A stretch of 64,000 bases of DNA, taken from contig NZ_ATHQ01000001.1 in the NCBI RefSeq assembly GCF_000523275.1, positions 1,247,289 through 1,311,288 on the forward strand, in the 5' to 3' direction. The position numbers were made by a program, and so were the translations under genes. The notes under the pieces were generated by a model. That model was given only the letters and a program-made list of their open reading frames with translations, did not search any database and was not told the DNA's origin. Shown here piece after piece: positions 20,239 to 30,815 of this stretch. The DNA comes from Lebetimonas sp. JH292. Its GTDB lineage: Bacteria > Campylobacterota > Campylobacteria > Campylobacterales > Nautiliaceae. Position 1 is the stretch's first letter; each line of letters begins with the position of its first letter.

Positions 20239-21147
20239 CAAAAGCCTTTTTTGCAATTTCAGGTGCCACAACATTTGTATAAATCCCACTTAACTCCCCT
20301 CCTGCTATATTAAAAAGTCTTGGAAGTATCTCAATATTAAAATTAAACCACTCGCCACCCTCTCGCAAAGGTGGAAAATGAAAAACTATATTGAAATCAA
20401 ATTCTCCTATAATTTTTGGCATAACTTTTAAATATTCATAAACTTCTGAGAGTTTCTCTTCATTAAAATCCATCCCTCTTTTTTTATAATTCTAATTTCA
20501 AAAGCAAATTTACTTGCCTTTGGTAATATTGCCGTAAATTCATCATTTTCAAAAATTACCAAATTTTCAATTTCCAAATACCTTTCAAATATAGTTTTTC
20601 CGTTTTCTTCAAAAAATCTTTTATATCTTTCAATTTCATTTATTTTATTAATTGGAATAAGTGGAAGTGCTAAGATTTGTGTATGAGGATGAGGCTGAGT
20701 AGCTCCTGCTTTAATTCCCTCATTTTTAAAACAGGTAAAATATTTTAGCTTTTTATCGTTTTTTAAATCAACATATCTAACTTTTATTGCTTTAAATAAA
20801 TTTATAAATTCTTCTTTTTCAAATTCAAAAAATTTAATATGCCTATTAGTATCTATAATAATTTCATGAGCTCCATAGCTTCCGGCTTCATATTCTTTAA
20901 AATAATACGGATTTTCAATTGCTAAGCTTCTGAATTTATTCGGCACAACCCTTAAAACCCATTTATTATTTTTACTAAATTTTAAAATATCCTTTTCGCT
21001 CATATCTTCATTACCAGAACAAAACGGGCAGATTTTTGGATATTTTGTATTTATTTCATATACCATATCCGGCCTATGCAACCTGTTTGGAGCAATTATT
21101 ACATATTCATCCCTTAACAAATCATACCTTAAACTATTCAAAACCAA
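20222..21147 (-). pseudogene. galT: Galactose-1-phosphate uridylyltransferase GalT, frameshifted at a poly-A tract
   Basis: The two overlapping frames together give a normal GalT-like protein of about 308 residues, which exchanges UMP between hexose 1-phosphates. The first part has the zinc-binding CPFCSGNEDMSEKD motif and the active-site GATQPHPHTQILALP with its HPH. The second part (from DFNEEKLSEVYEYLK) is the C-terminal domain. They are joined through a run of seven A on the coding strand (20479-20485). Eight A would restore the frame. The start is a TTG near 21141-21147. Slippage, mutation, or a sequencing error could each explain the break. In this operon the enzyme would link glucose 1-phosphate to UDP-sugars. 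Confidence 0.85.
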
Positions 21148-22869
21148 TCTCCCCTTTACCTGGATTTTCTATTACAATACTGACACCCTGCACAGTTTTT
21201 TTAAGTCCATTTTCTGTTAAATTATAAGTTTTAATTAAATAAACAAAATATTTTGATTTATTAAATTTTATTATTATATTTCTTTTTGCATATTCATCAA
21301 AATAAATAAATTCATTCCCTTCAAATTCTCCTTCTTTTATACCATATGAGGCAAAATGAAAGTTAAATTCGAGCATACATTCCCCCTCAATTTCATATTC
21401 TATTTTTTTATCGGAAATAATAAACTTTTTGCTTATATATGGGTGTTCTCATTATAAAAAACAAATTGTTGTCTTCCAACTTAACATAATATTCTAACTC
21501 TAAATATGGGATTTCGTTTTTTATAAGTTGCTCTAAATTTACATCTTCTTTTTTTCTAAGTATAAAAGAATACCTGAAATAATCATCAAAATATATATTT
21601 TCAGGTCTTTTAATTTCCATTTCATGAATTGTTTTTACTTTTTTATTATCATCTTTTTTTTCTTCATCTGTTAGATGATAAAACTCTTTATATCTTTTTA
21701 TGGTATTTAAAAAATTAAATTTATTTTTCCTATCATCAAATTCAATTAATTCACCTTTATTATTAAAAGCAAAAATTGAATTTTCAAATACTCTTTTTAT
21801 CTCTTTATTTCCATCAAAATCTATATCTTTAAATTCATCTTCTAAATTATCGCACTCTATTAAATACCTATAAGCATTATCCCTTAGATTTGGTAAATAA
21901 ATTCCACCAAAAATCCCGTGCCAGTAAACATCGTTTGTCTGAAGCTTGTAATAACTCTCATTTTTATTTGCACAAAGCATCCTTTTATGCAGATAATTGC
22001 TCTCTTTATATTTATAAAAAAATCTCTTCCAGATACTCCCTTTTGCAAAACGACACTCTTTTTTTTCGTTTTTAAGCTCGATTATATCATCAGCATCTAA
22101 TGCCCATTCACTCATTTCTTCATATGATAGGTTTTCAATAAAAGCATAGGCAATAGGTTTATTTTTTTTATAAAACTCGCTAAAATGCAAAGACTCATCA
22201 ATTGTTTTTTCAATAAATTCTTTTAACCAGCCTTTTCTGTAAACGAGTTCATGTGTCCCAAGGCCAAAGACCAAATTTTTCAATATCATCAAACATTACA
22301 AGATTATTTTTAAGTAAATTAACTGCTTCATTCACCTCTTTAAAAGGCATTGCATAACGGAGTTCTTTTGAAATAGGAAAAAGTGCAAGTTTTTCAAACA
22401 TACCTGTTAAATAATATCCATTTATTTCTTTATATCCGCTGGCTTTAAAGTGATAATCATCAACAATTGCATATTCAATACCGCATTTTTTAAGTTCACT
22501 CACTATTTCATCATCCCAAACCCTTTCAGTTAACCAAAGTCCTGAAGGAGTGGCATTAAAATTTTCTTTTAAAAATATATTCAATTTATGAATCTGATAA
22601 ATTCTATCTTCACTTGGAATTGAAACTAAAATCGGCTCATAAAATCCGCCTGTAAAAAATTCAATATTGCATTTTTTTATATTTTCAAATACATCTGAAT
22701 AATTATTTTTGATTTTTTCAAAAATCCAGCCGCTTGAATGAAAAGAAAATTTAAATTCGGGATATCTGCTAAGAAGCTCAAAAAAAGGGCCATAACATTC
22801 ATTTACAGCTTTTTCTATAACATTATCAAAATTATCAACCGGCTGATGTAAATGTACCCCAAAAAGCAT
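21134..22869 (-). pseudogene. GH57 alpha-amylase/4-alpha-glucanotransferase, two frameshifts
   Basis: Three consecutive frames encode one GH57 protein of about 578 residues. The first (to about 22260) has LFGVHLHQPVDNF, SGWIFEKI, TGGFYEPIL and GLWLTERVWDDEIV (GH57 motifs). The second continues from GTHELVYRKGWLKEFIE through a beta-rich domain. The third (from 21376) supplies the C-terminal strand-rich part. An extra base within CCTTGGG near 22260 and another near 21433 break the frame. Restoring both gives FGLWPGTHELVY and TPIYSKKFIISD. Intact relatives cut and transfer maltodextrins. Whether any product is active is doubtful. Confidence 0.85.
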
Positions 22870-24635
22870 TATACAAACCAGTTTTTGTAAATTTCATTTA
22901 TATCAAGTTTTATTATTTCACTTGGAAGAATCATTTCAAAATTTTTACTTTTTAAAATAAATTTTAAAAATTCTTTTTTTTCACCAACCGCTTCAATAAT
23001 TTTTCCTTTTATATTTTTAAATCCTTCAAAAACATATTTGGTATCATCAATTCTCAGATAAAGATTATTTTCATCTATTCCATAATATATTTTAGGCAAA
23101 TTTGAAGCCAAAGCGCCAAAATTTTCCTCAATCTCCCCGCTTCCAACCCATTCAAAAAAATCGGTTTTTCCATCTATTTTTGGAGTTAATAAAAACTTTT
23201 GGGGTTTAAAATACTGTTTTTTATTGAAATTTTTAATAAGCAGATATGCGGGAATCTCCCTGTTGTGTTTTTTAAAAATATCAATTAGATAATTTCTGAA
23301 TATTTCATCATAAATTTCATTTTGAATAGATGTATGCCCTTTCCCATACCACCAGAACCAGTCGCTCCCTTCGGCATATAAATAATTCTCATCTTCAGGA
23401 ATTTCTTTTTTTGATAAAAAAAGCATCTCCCAAGCCCTATTTTTCTCTTCATCCCCAACCCATGTATTAAAATCTCCATTTATCCAACTTCCGGGAATGA
23501 TTTTATTAAGTTTCTTAACTCCATCTACCTCATCAAAAAATTTTGTATTAATACTTTCAAGCATTTGATAAAACTTATGCAAAAATTCATACGGTTTTTT
23601 GTAATATTCCCATGCATTTTCACCGTCTAAAATAATAGTTTTATTCCCACTTCTGCTTTCTATTTCTCTTTTGAAATGAGTAATGGCATCATCAACTTCA
23701 AAATATTTATAATTAAACCCTATCAAATCGCTTAAATATCTGTCTCTAAAAAAAAGTTTTATACCATTAAATTCATAAGGGGTATAAATATCATCAGCTA
23801 CTTTTTTTAAAACGTCATCACCGCTGAAAGTTATTTCAACCCCCTCTTCCTTAAAAGCTTTTATAACCTCTTCACTTATAGACCCCTCAGCCGGCCAAAA
23901 TGCTTTTGGAAAAAACCCAAAAAAATTTTTATAAACCTCTTTTGCTTTTTTAATATGCAAAATAGCGTCATCTTTGAGAGAAAAATATATTTTTGGCAAA
24001 ACTATATCTGGATTTGCTTTTTTTGCATTTTCCATATCAAATAAAAGAGGCAAAATTGGATGTGAAAAAGGTGTTGTAGTAATTTGAATTTTCCCTTTCT
24101 CTTGCAAAGATTTATATAAAGGAATAATTTTTTTTACAAATTCTAAAAGATAAAAAATAAGTTCTTCTTTTTCTTCAAAAGTAAATTTCTCTTTATTTAG
24201 ATAATTTTGAATAAATTTTCTGCTTTTAAGCTCTTCCCCACACCATGATAAAAGATAAAACACCTGCAAATCATTAAATTCGCTATCACTCAAATCTTTT
24301 TTATTAAAAAGCTCATAAAATCTTTTATAAGGTTTTACCATTGTATCAACATAAACACTTTTTATAATATTTAAAATAAAGTTTTTTTCATAATCTTGCA
24401 AATTTCTTTTAAGCAAAAGAGAAATAAAATAATCTTTACTTTCATTAATCTCATCTAACTGAACTAAAAGTGAAGGTGTAAGATTAAAAGTTACATTTAC
24501 ATTGTATTTGCCGGCAATATTAGCCATATCGTAATAATCTTTTATAGCATGCAAAAAAACCCAAGGAAGGTAAATTTTATTTTTATAATAATAAAAGGGC
24601 TGGTGCATATGCCAAAGAATGCTTATGCTATCCAT
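22869..24635 (-). CDS. GH57 alpha-glucan hydrolase/transferase (intact)
   Basis: The 588-residue protein has all GH57 landmarks: ISILWHMHQPFYYYKNK at the N-terminus, FNLTPSLLVQL, TTTPFSHPILPLL near residue 200, KAFWPAEGSISEEV near residue 250 with the catalytic glutamate, and IILDGENAWEYY near residue 335 with the catalytic aspartate. The last 100 residues form a strand-rich domain. Relatives are amylases or pullulanases that act on stored glucan or limit dextrins. There is no signal peptide, so it acts in the cytoplasm. The start overlaps the nucleotidyltransferase fusion by 13 bases. Confidence 0.92.
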   Translation of the reverse strand: MDSISILWHMHQPFYYYKNKIYLPWVFLHAIKDYYDMANIAGKYNVNVTFNLTPSLLVQLDEINESKDYFISLLLKRNLQDYEKNFILNIIKSVYVDTMVKPYKRFYELFNKKDLSDSEFNDLQVFYLLSWCGEELKSRKFIQNYLNKEKFTFEEKEELIFYLLEFVKKIIPLYKSLQEKGKIQITTTPFSHPILPLLFDMENAKKANPDIVLPKIYFSLKDDAILHIKKAKEVYKNFFGFFPKAFWPAEGSISEEVIKAFKEEGVEITFSGDDVLKKVADDIYTPYEFNGIKLFFRDRYLSDLIGFNYKYFEVDDAITHFKREIESRSGNKTIILDGENAWEYYKKPYEFLHKFYQMLESINTKFFDEVDGVKKLNKIIPGSWINGDFNTWVGDEEKNRAWEMLFLSKKEIPEDENYLYAEGSDWFWWYGKGHTSIQNEIYDEIFRNYLIDIFKKHNREIPAYLLIKNFNKKQYFKPQKFLLTPKIDGKTDFFEWVGSGEIEENFGALASNLPKIYYGIDENNLYLRIDDTKYVFEGFKNIKGKIIEAVGEKKEFLKFILKSKNFEMILPSEIIKLDINEIYKNWFV

Positions 24636-27145
24636 TTATTTATCAGACCTTTATAATGTTCAAACATTTTTTCCCCTATTTCAGAATTTTCAGCCTGAAT
24701 ATAAATATTTATATGTTCGCTTGTTTCATCAGGAATCAAAAGGACCCAGTTATTATCTTCTTCATAAACTTTAATTCCTCCGTTTTTTTTATATTTTTTA
24801 TTTTTGGCAACTTTTAAAAACTCTTTCATCACTTTGCCTTTTTTAAACTGAGGGCATTCTATTTTCTCTTTTTTATAATAGAAATTTGTTTCAATACCGG
24901 TAATCTCACCAAGTTTTAAGTCATGTCTTGTTAAAAGTTCCATTATTTTTAAAAGACTGAACATAGCATCCCTGTGAGGGGCAAATTCTGTAAATGCAAA
25001 ATTTCCGTCAATTGTTGCTATCAAATTATATTCTTTTAATTTTTTATAATCAAAGTTTGAATATCTGCCCCTGTAAATCTCTAAATATTTAAAATTTTCA
25101 TCCATATAATCAGGGGCCCACATAGGCAAAAACACTTTATATTTTTTATCCCCGGCTTTTGCATCAATATTGAGTAAATTAAGAACTGCAATTAATGCTT
25201 TTATTTTATCAAGCACTTCTCCTTTTTCAGTAATTAAGTTAAGTCTTTGGCCATGAGGGAAAATTATTGCACCCATATCAAATTTAAGTGAAGTAACAAT
25301 TTTACTTATTTCTTTTTTTGCCCTGTCTTTATAATTATAAATATTTAAAAGTCTGTTTTCATCGGAATATGCATTTAAAATAATATTTTCTATTTTCATT
25401 TCATTCAATAATTTTGGAAACACTTCTTTTGTTATTCCAAACATTAAATCTATTACGATTTTAAACTCATTATCTTTGATTATCTGGTGATCAATTATTT
25501 CTTTTATTTTATTTTCATAATTATTGCAATATTCAAAAATATTTACATCAAAATCATGAATCATTCCTACATCACTGAATTCAACCCTTCTGAATTTTTC
25601 ATTAAAATAATTTTTCTCCAATGCTTTTGATATACTGGAATTAATTCTAAGACCAAATTCATTATAAAGAATAATTTCTATATCACCAGGAGAGCTTAAA
25701 GCAAGTCTGAAATACGCACCTCCTGCTATTTCATCGTTAGCATTGACATTAAATCTGAGAACAGTCGGCGGAAGGGCTTTTAAATCAATCACATCGATTC
25801 CGGTTGAAAGAAGCCCTCCCACAAACGCTCTTTTCAGCATTCTCGCATTTCTTGTTTCATCTCTTCCCACCATTATTTTAGCGCCTTTTGGAAAAAGTGA
25901 GCCGAACGCTTCTCCGAGTCTGCAGGCCATATCACAGCTTATTTCCGTATTTACTTTTCCGCTTGCAATTCCGTTTTCAAAAATTGCATTTTTAAGTTTG
26001 GTCCCAAAAACCACATTGCTTGTTACAATAGAGGCGGGTTCTATTTCTTTATCAGGCCATATCGTCACATCTTTTTCAATTCTTGTTAATTTTCCAACCT
26101 TTACATTCTCAGCAATTACACATCCGTTTTTAGCAATAACATCGTTTTCAATAATTGTATTTTTACAAATTACACTGTAATCAAATACACAGTTTTCACC
26201 TATAGTTACATTTTCCCAAACAATTGAATCCCTGATTTTGGAATTCATCCCTATTTTGGTATTTTTACCGATTGAGCAGTTTTGAAGTTTTACTCCTTTT
26301 TCCAAAACAACCCCGTCGTCAAGCACCACTTCTCCTACAATTTCTACGCTTTTATCGATTTTAGCTTCACCCATTAAATGCAAAATTCCATCAAGATATC
26401 TTATTCTGCGCCCAGGATAATTATATTTGACTTTACCGTTAAAAATATCTATATGAACATCTCTGTATGAATCCGGATTCCCAACATCCCTCCAATAACC
26501 TTGCGCGGTATATCCATAGAGTTTTATTCCTTCATTCATGAGTTTTGGAAACAAATCTTTTGAAAAATCAAAAGGGGTGTTTTTAGGGATATAATCAAGT
26601 ATTTCAGGTTCTATTATATAAATACCAGTATTGATTGTATCACTAAAAACTTCTCCCCAGCTCGGTTTTTCTAAAAACTGTTCAATCTCCCCATCTTCAT
26701 TTACTATTACAATTCCAAACTGCAAAGGATTATTTACCGTAGTTAATGTAATGGTTAATTTTGAATTTTTTTCTTCATGAAAAGCAAATATTTTTTTCAA
26801 ATCAAAATCCGTAACCAAATCCCCGCTTATAATTAAAAACGGTTTATTTAAAAATTCTTCAGCCTTTTTTACAGCCCCGGCCGTTCCATAATCACTGTCC
26901 GGCAAAACATAATTGATTTTTACGCCCCATCTACTCCCGTCACCAAAATAATTTTTTATAACTTCTGGTTTATAATAAAGCAAAATCACAACTTCTTTCA
27001 TCCCAAAATCCACCAGTTTTTCTAAAATATGCTCCATCATGGGAATATTTGTTACCGGCAGCATAGGTTTTGGGGTTGAATGTGTTAGAGGTTGAATTCT
27101 TGTACCAAAACCCCCCGCCATAATAACCGCTGTATATTCTCTCAT
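24623..27145 (-). CDS. Sugar nucleotidyltransferase-phosphomannomutase fusion protein
   Basis: Residues 1-235 form a nucleotidyltransferase (VIMAGGFGTRIQPLTHSTPK, then ISGDLVTDFD and GYWRDVGNPDSY). Residues 250-375 are a left-handed beta-helix of hexapeptide repeats. From about 385 to the end (840) there is a phosphomannomutase-like fold. Fusions of this size occur in cyanobacteria and deltaproteobacteria and are annotated as mannose-1-phosphate guanylyltransferases. In the mutase half the phosphoserine loop reads ALSSPGD in place of a TxSHNP motif, so the usual catalytic serine site looks lost and this half may be regulatory. The gene sits where glgC would be expected, so it may make the glucosyl donor, but this is inference. 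Confidence 0.88.
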   Translation of the reverse strand: MREYTAVIMAGGFGTRIQPLTHSTPKPMLPVTNIPMMEHILEKLVDFGMKEVVILLYYKPEVIKNYFGDGSRWGVKINYVLPDSDYGTAGAVKKAEEFLNKPFLIISGDLVTDFDLKKIFAFHEEKNSKLTITLTTVNNPLQFGIVIVNEDGEIEQFLEKPSWGEVFSDTINTGIYIIEPEILDYIPKNTPFDFSKDLFPKLMNEGIKLYGYTAQGYWRDVGNPDSYRDVHIDIFNGKVKYNYPGRRIRYLDGILHLMGEAKIDKSVEIVGEVVLDDGVVLEKGVKLQNCSIGKNTKIGMNSKIRDSIVWENVTIGENCVFDYSVICKNTIIENDVIAKNGCVIAENVKVGKLTRIEKDVTIWPDKEIEPASIVTSNVVFGTKLKNAIFENGIASGKVNTEISCDMACRLGEAFGSLFPKGAKIMVGRDETRNARMLKRAFVGGLLSTGIDVIDLKALPPTVLRFNVNANDEIAGGAYFRLALSSPGDIEIILYNEFGLRINSSISKALEKNYFNEKFRRVEFSDVGMIHDFDVNIFEYCNNYENKIKEIIDHQIIKDNEFKIVIDLMFGITKEVFPKLLNEMKIENIILNAYSDENRLLNIYNYKDRAKKEISKIVTSLKFDMGAIIFPHGQRLNLITEKGEVLDKIKALIAVLNLLNIDAKAGDKKYKVFLPMWAPDYMDENFKYLEIYRGRYSNFDYKKLKEYNLIATIDGNFAFTEFAPHRDAMFSLLKIMELLTRHDLKLGEITGIETNFYYKKEKIECPQFKKGKVMKEFLKVAKNKKYKKNGGIKVYEEDNNWVLLIPDETSEHINIYIQAENSEIGEKMFEHYKGLINKWIA

Positions 27146-27161
27146 TCTTTCTCCTTATAAT

Positions 27162-27434
27162 TCATAATTTCAATACAGAATTTTCAGAACCGAACGGTGA
27201 ATTTATTTTCTCACAATTTTCGTCATTCAGCCATTTTCCGTCTGCCAAATATCCAAATTCATAAGTCTGATTAACAGGAAGCGATTTTCTTATATAAAAG
27301 CTTCCGTCTTTTTTTCTTTTCATAGGTTCTTTTTCCCACTTATTCCAGCTTCCCATTATATAAACCTCATTTGCTTCATTATTAAAATAAAAACTGACCC
27401 ATGCTTTATTTTTTCTTTTTTTTATCTGTATCAT
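27162..27434 (-). CDS. Stand-alone CBM48 glycogen-binding protein
   Basis: The 90-residue product is a single CBM48 (isoamylase N-terminal/AMPK-beta-like) domain. It contains VYIMGSWNKWEKEPMKR with the paired tryptophans that contact glucan, then YEFGYLADGKWLNDENCE. No catalytic domain is attached. The gene overlaps the end of glgP by 29 bases and precedes the nucleotidyltransferase fusion by 16, so it is co-translated with glycogen enzymes and may tether them to the polymer or regulate them. Confidence 0.88.
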   Translation of the reverse strand: MIQIKKRKNKAWVSFYFNNEANEVYIMGSWNKWEKEPMKRKKDGSFYIRKSLPVNQTYEFGYLADGKWLNDENCEKINSPFGSENSVLKL

Positions 27435-29526
27435 TTTCCCTCCTTAAATTTGTTGAGATTGGCAAATAAAATTTGTTTAAATAATCTTTCATCATACGTC
27501 TTGCGGAAAATTTGGGTGTAATTGATTTTATTGCCTCTTTTTGAATCTGAATCCATTTTTTTGAATATACGTTGTCGTCTCTGTCATAATATAGTTCGGC
27601 GATTTTTTCCAGATTTTCATAAATACTTTCGGCATCTTTTACATCATCGCTTGACTCACCCCCTATAACAAACCCGTTTTTGCCGTTGTATCCCTCAGGC
27701 CACCATCCGTCAAGTGTAGATAAATGAACTGTTGCATTAATCCCGGCTTTCATTCCGCTTGTACCGCTTGCCTCAAGCGGCAAAAGGGGATTATTAAGCC
27801 AGATATCACTGCCTCTTAGTAAATATTTTGCAATTTCTTCATTATAATCTTCAATAAAAGCAATTCTCCCCTTGCTTCTCGGGTCTTCACAAACTTTAAA
27901 AATTCTTTGAATTATCTGTTTTCCTGGGGTGTCGGCAGGATGCGCCTTTCCGGCAAAAATAATTTGAATCGGCTTTTTAGGATTATGAATAATGGAATAA
28001 AGCCTTTCAATATCTTTCAATATCAAATCAGCTCTTTTATAGCTTGTCATTCTTCTTGCAAAAGTAATGGTTAAAATATCACTGTCAAGCAATGCCCCCT
28101 CGGCAATAACAACTAACGGATCAGCTCCGTTTTCCCACTTACTTCTGGCTTTTTCATTAATAAATTCAATCATCTCTATTTTATATTTTTGATGCATTTT
28201 CCAAAGTTTTTTATCATCTATTTCATCAACCATATCAAAACAGTTTATATCATCCTGTATTTCAAGCCAGCTTCCTATTATCTCATCATAATGTTTATAC
28301 AAATCATAGTTTATCCATGTGGGAATATGTATTCCGTTTGTTACATAATCTATTTTTTTGTTTTTTTTAGTTAAAAAATTTTTCCAGATATTTTCTGTTA
28401 CATTTTTATGTTTTTTTGATACCGCATTAATATTGTTACTTAAACTCATGGCAAGTATCGTCATATTAAATCCGTGAGGATTGTCCGGATTTATTCCAAA
28501 AGAGAAAAATTCATTTAAATCCATATTGAGTGTTTTTACATAATCTTTAAAATAACTGCCCACATTTTCAAAAGAATATATATCTGTTGCAGCAGCAAGA
28601 GGCGTATGAGTCGTAAAAACAGAAGTCTGTTTTACTTTTTGCAAGGCTTCTTCTTTACTAAATCCCTGATTTATAAAATACCTGATTCTCTCAAACAGCG
28701 CAAATGCGGGATGGCCCTCATTTAGATGTAGAATTGAATATTTAATACCCAGTGCTTCAAGAACGGCATAACCGCCTATTCCTAAAACAATTTGCTGACG
28801 TAGCCTCTGATTCATATCGGGGGTATAAAGATGAGAGCTTATTCCCCTGTCCCACGGTGAATTTTGCTCTATATCGGTATCCAAAAGATAAAGTTCAACT
28901 TTTCCTACATTTACTTTCCATACAGCCGTATAAATCGGAGGGTCTATAAAAGGGACCTGGATTATTAGCTGTTTCCCGTCTTTATCCATAACCCTTTCAA
29001 TTGGCGCTTCATCTTTATTGATATTTTGATTTTCACTGTTTTGCCATCCGTCGCTTCCTATTACCTGTTTCAAATAACCGTTTGAATACATAAATCCTAC
29101 ACCTACAAAAGGCAGATTCATATCGCTTGCCTCTTTTAAAATATCGCCGGCCAAAAAACCGAGGCCTCCGCTGTAAATAGGAATAGAATGATGCAGACCA
29201 AACTCTGCACAAAAATATGCCACCGGAAGGGTGTTTTCATCAGTATAAATTTTGGAAGTATTCAAATAGTCTTTAAAAAGCGCCGAAACAAGATTATATT
29301 CTTTCATAAATTCATGATTGTTTAAAAGTGCTTTAAAATCGTTATCATCAAGCCTCTTGAGAAGGGAAATGGGGTTATGACTAAGCTCTTCCCACAAATA
29401 AGGGTCAATTTGTCTGAATAATTCCCTTGCCCTCGGATTCCAGCTCCACCAAAGATTAAGGGCTATTTTTTTAAGATTTATAAGTTCCTCAGGAAAATTT
29501 TCAAGTAATATGTTTTTTGTTTTCAT
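27406..29526 (-). CDS. glgP: Alpha-glucan phosphorylase GlgP (GT35)
   Basis: GlgP releases glucose 1-phosphate from glucan ends with inorganic phosphate and pyridoxal phosphate. The 706-residue protein has the short-form phosphorylase layout: LWWSWNPRARELF near residue 25, FCAEFGLHHSIPIYSGGLGFLAGD near 110, HLNEGHPAFALFERIR near 263, and the PLP-binding EASGTSGMKAGINATV near residue 600 with its lysine. It heads the minus-strand polyglucan operon, and an AAGGAA site precedes the ATG. The divergent pgi gene shares its 114-bp upstream region. Confidence 0.96.
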   Translation of the reverse strand: MKTKNILLENFPEELINLKKIALNLWWSWNPRARELFRQIDPYLWEELSHNPISLLKRLDDNDFKALLNNHEFMKEYNLVSALFKDYLNTSKIYTDENTLPVAYFCAEFGLHHSIPIYSGGLGFLAGDILKEASDMNLPFVGVGFMYSNGYLKQVIGSDGWQNSENQNINKDEAPIERVMDKDGKQLIIQVPFIDPPIYTAVWKVNVGKVELYLLDTDIEQNSPWDRGISSHLYTPDMNQRLRQQIVLGIGGYAVLEALGIKYSILHLNEGHPAFALFERIRYFINQGFSKEEALQKVKQTSVFTTHTPLAAATDIYSFENVGSYFKDYVKTLNMDLNEFFSFGINPDNPHGFNMTILAMSLSNNINAVSKKHKNVTENIWKNFLTKKNKKIDYVTNGIHIPTWINYDLYKHYDEIIGSWLEIQDDINCFDMVDEIDDKKLWKMHQKYKIEMIEFINEKARSKWENGADPLVVIAEGALLDSDILTITFARRMTSYKRADLILKDIERLYSIIHNPKKPIQIIFAGKAHPADTPGKQIIQRIFKVCEDPRSKGRIAFIEDYNEEIAKYLLRGSDIWLNNPLLPLEASGTSGMKAGINATVHLSTLDGWWPEGYNGKNGFVIGGESSDDVKDAESIYENLEKIAELYYDRDDNVYSKKWIQIQKEAIKSITPKFSARRMMKDYLNKFYLPISTNLRRENDTDKKKKK

Positions 29527-29640
29527 TTTTTTCCTTTTGGAAATTATAACTCAGTTTTGCTTAATTTTTGCTTAAAATTTACTCAAAGTTTATAATAAGT
29601 GATATAATTTTTCTAAAATATATGATTAAAGGGGTGTTCA
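29527..29640. promoter_or_regulatory. Divergent glgP/pgi promoter region
   Basis: The 114-bp gap separates the glucan-synthesis and breakdown operon from the plus-strand glycolysis operon and should hold both promoters. On the plus strand GATATAAT (TATAAT at 29603-29608) is a good -10 for pgi, and another TATAAT lies at 29591. A direct repeat TTTTGCTTAA/TTTTGCTTAAA near 29552-29576 is a candidate binding site for a shared regulator. Confidence 0.45.
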
Positions 29641-30815
29641 ATGAATTACAGTTTATTTTTTGATTACGACAATAAAAAATTGGAGCAAAAAGCGTATGAT
29701 AATATTTTAAAAGAATTTGAAAACAGAGAAACAGGATATTACCGACTGCCTGAAACTTCTAAAAAATTTCTTAATATTAATTTTGATGTTGATTTTGATG
29801 AAGTTGTTGTAATAGGTATTGGAGGAAGCTCTCTTGGAGCAAAAGCTATATATAGTATATTTAAAGACAAACTAAAAAAAATGATTTTTCTTGAAAATCC
29901 GGACCCTGTGGATATTGAAGATAAAATAAAAGAGATTAAAAAACCGCTGTTTTTTGTAATATCAAAATCTGGCAAAACAATTGAAACAATTTCAATATTT
30001 AAAGAAACAATAAAAAAATTAGATTTAAAAAAAAACGCCTAAAAACCTAAAAATAATACACCGACGAAAATTCACCACTTGACAAATTCGCAAAGAAATG
30101 GAATCTGGAAACATTTCATATTCCTCATAATGTTGGCGGGAGGTTTTCCGTATTAAGCGCAGTGGGGACTGTTCCGCTTAAAGCCGCCGGGCTTAATGTA
30201 AAAAATCTGCTTGAAGGTGCAAAAGAATTCAGGAAAAAATTTTTTCAAAAAAAAGAATGGCATTTAAACAAAAAAGCCGCCTTTTATGCCCAAAATTATC
30301 AAAAATATCCCATAAATGTAATGTTTGCCTATTCCAATATGCTCTCTTCATTTAAAGATTGGTTTGTTCAGCTGTTTGGCGAATCTTTGGGAAAAGACGG
30401 CAAAGAGATAATGCCGGTAGGTCACATAGGAAGTATAGACCAACACTCATTCTTACAGCTTTTGATGGAAGGTATGGGCAAAAAAACACTTACATTTGTA
30501 AAAATAGAAAATTTTCAAAGCAAATTAACAATTCCTGATATTAATCTGCCTTATTTAGAAGCAACAGATTTTGTAAACGCCCATACATTTAACGAACTGA
30601 TAAACAAAGAATGCGACTCCACGCTTGAAGCACTGCTTAGTAAAAATTATCCGATAGATTTAATAACAATTTCACAAATAAATGAAAAAAACACGGGAAA
30701 TTTAATAATGTATTATGAAATTTTAACAAGCGCCATAGGAAGCCTGCTTGGAATAAATACATACAATCAGCCGGGAGTGGAACTTGGAAAACAAATTCTC
30801 AGAAATAAATTTTAA
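29641..30815 (+). pseudogene. pgi: Glucose-6-phosphate isomerase Pgi, disrupted by indels
   Basis: Two frames encode the halves of a Pgi of about 390 residues, the enzyme linking glucose 6-phosphate and fructose 6-phosphate. The first half (29641-30042) has VVIGIGGSSLGAKAI and FFVISKSGKTIETI. The second, open from about 30057, has NVGGRFSVLSAVG, GSIDQHSFLQLLMEG and the C-terminal QPGVELGKQ signature. The break lies in the A-rich stretch 30028-30058, where a nine-A run plus a further small indel are needed to rejoin the frames. A GTG at 30162 could start the second fragment alone. An AAGGGGTG site precedes the first ATG. The gene is a pseudogene unless slippage or sequence error is involved. 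Confidence 0.85.

Noticed and set aside
25743-26180. A 145-residue plus-strand frame within the nucleotidyltransferase fusion
   Set aside because: It is the antisense shadow of the beta-helix repeats. Its regularity reflects those repeats, and no independent evidence supports it.
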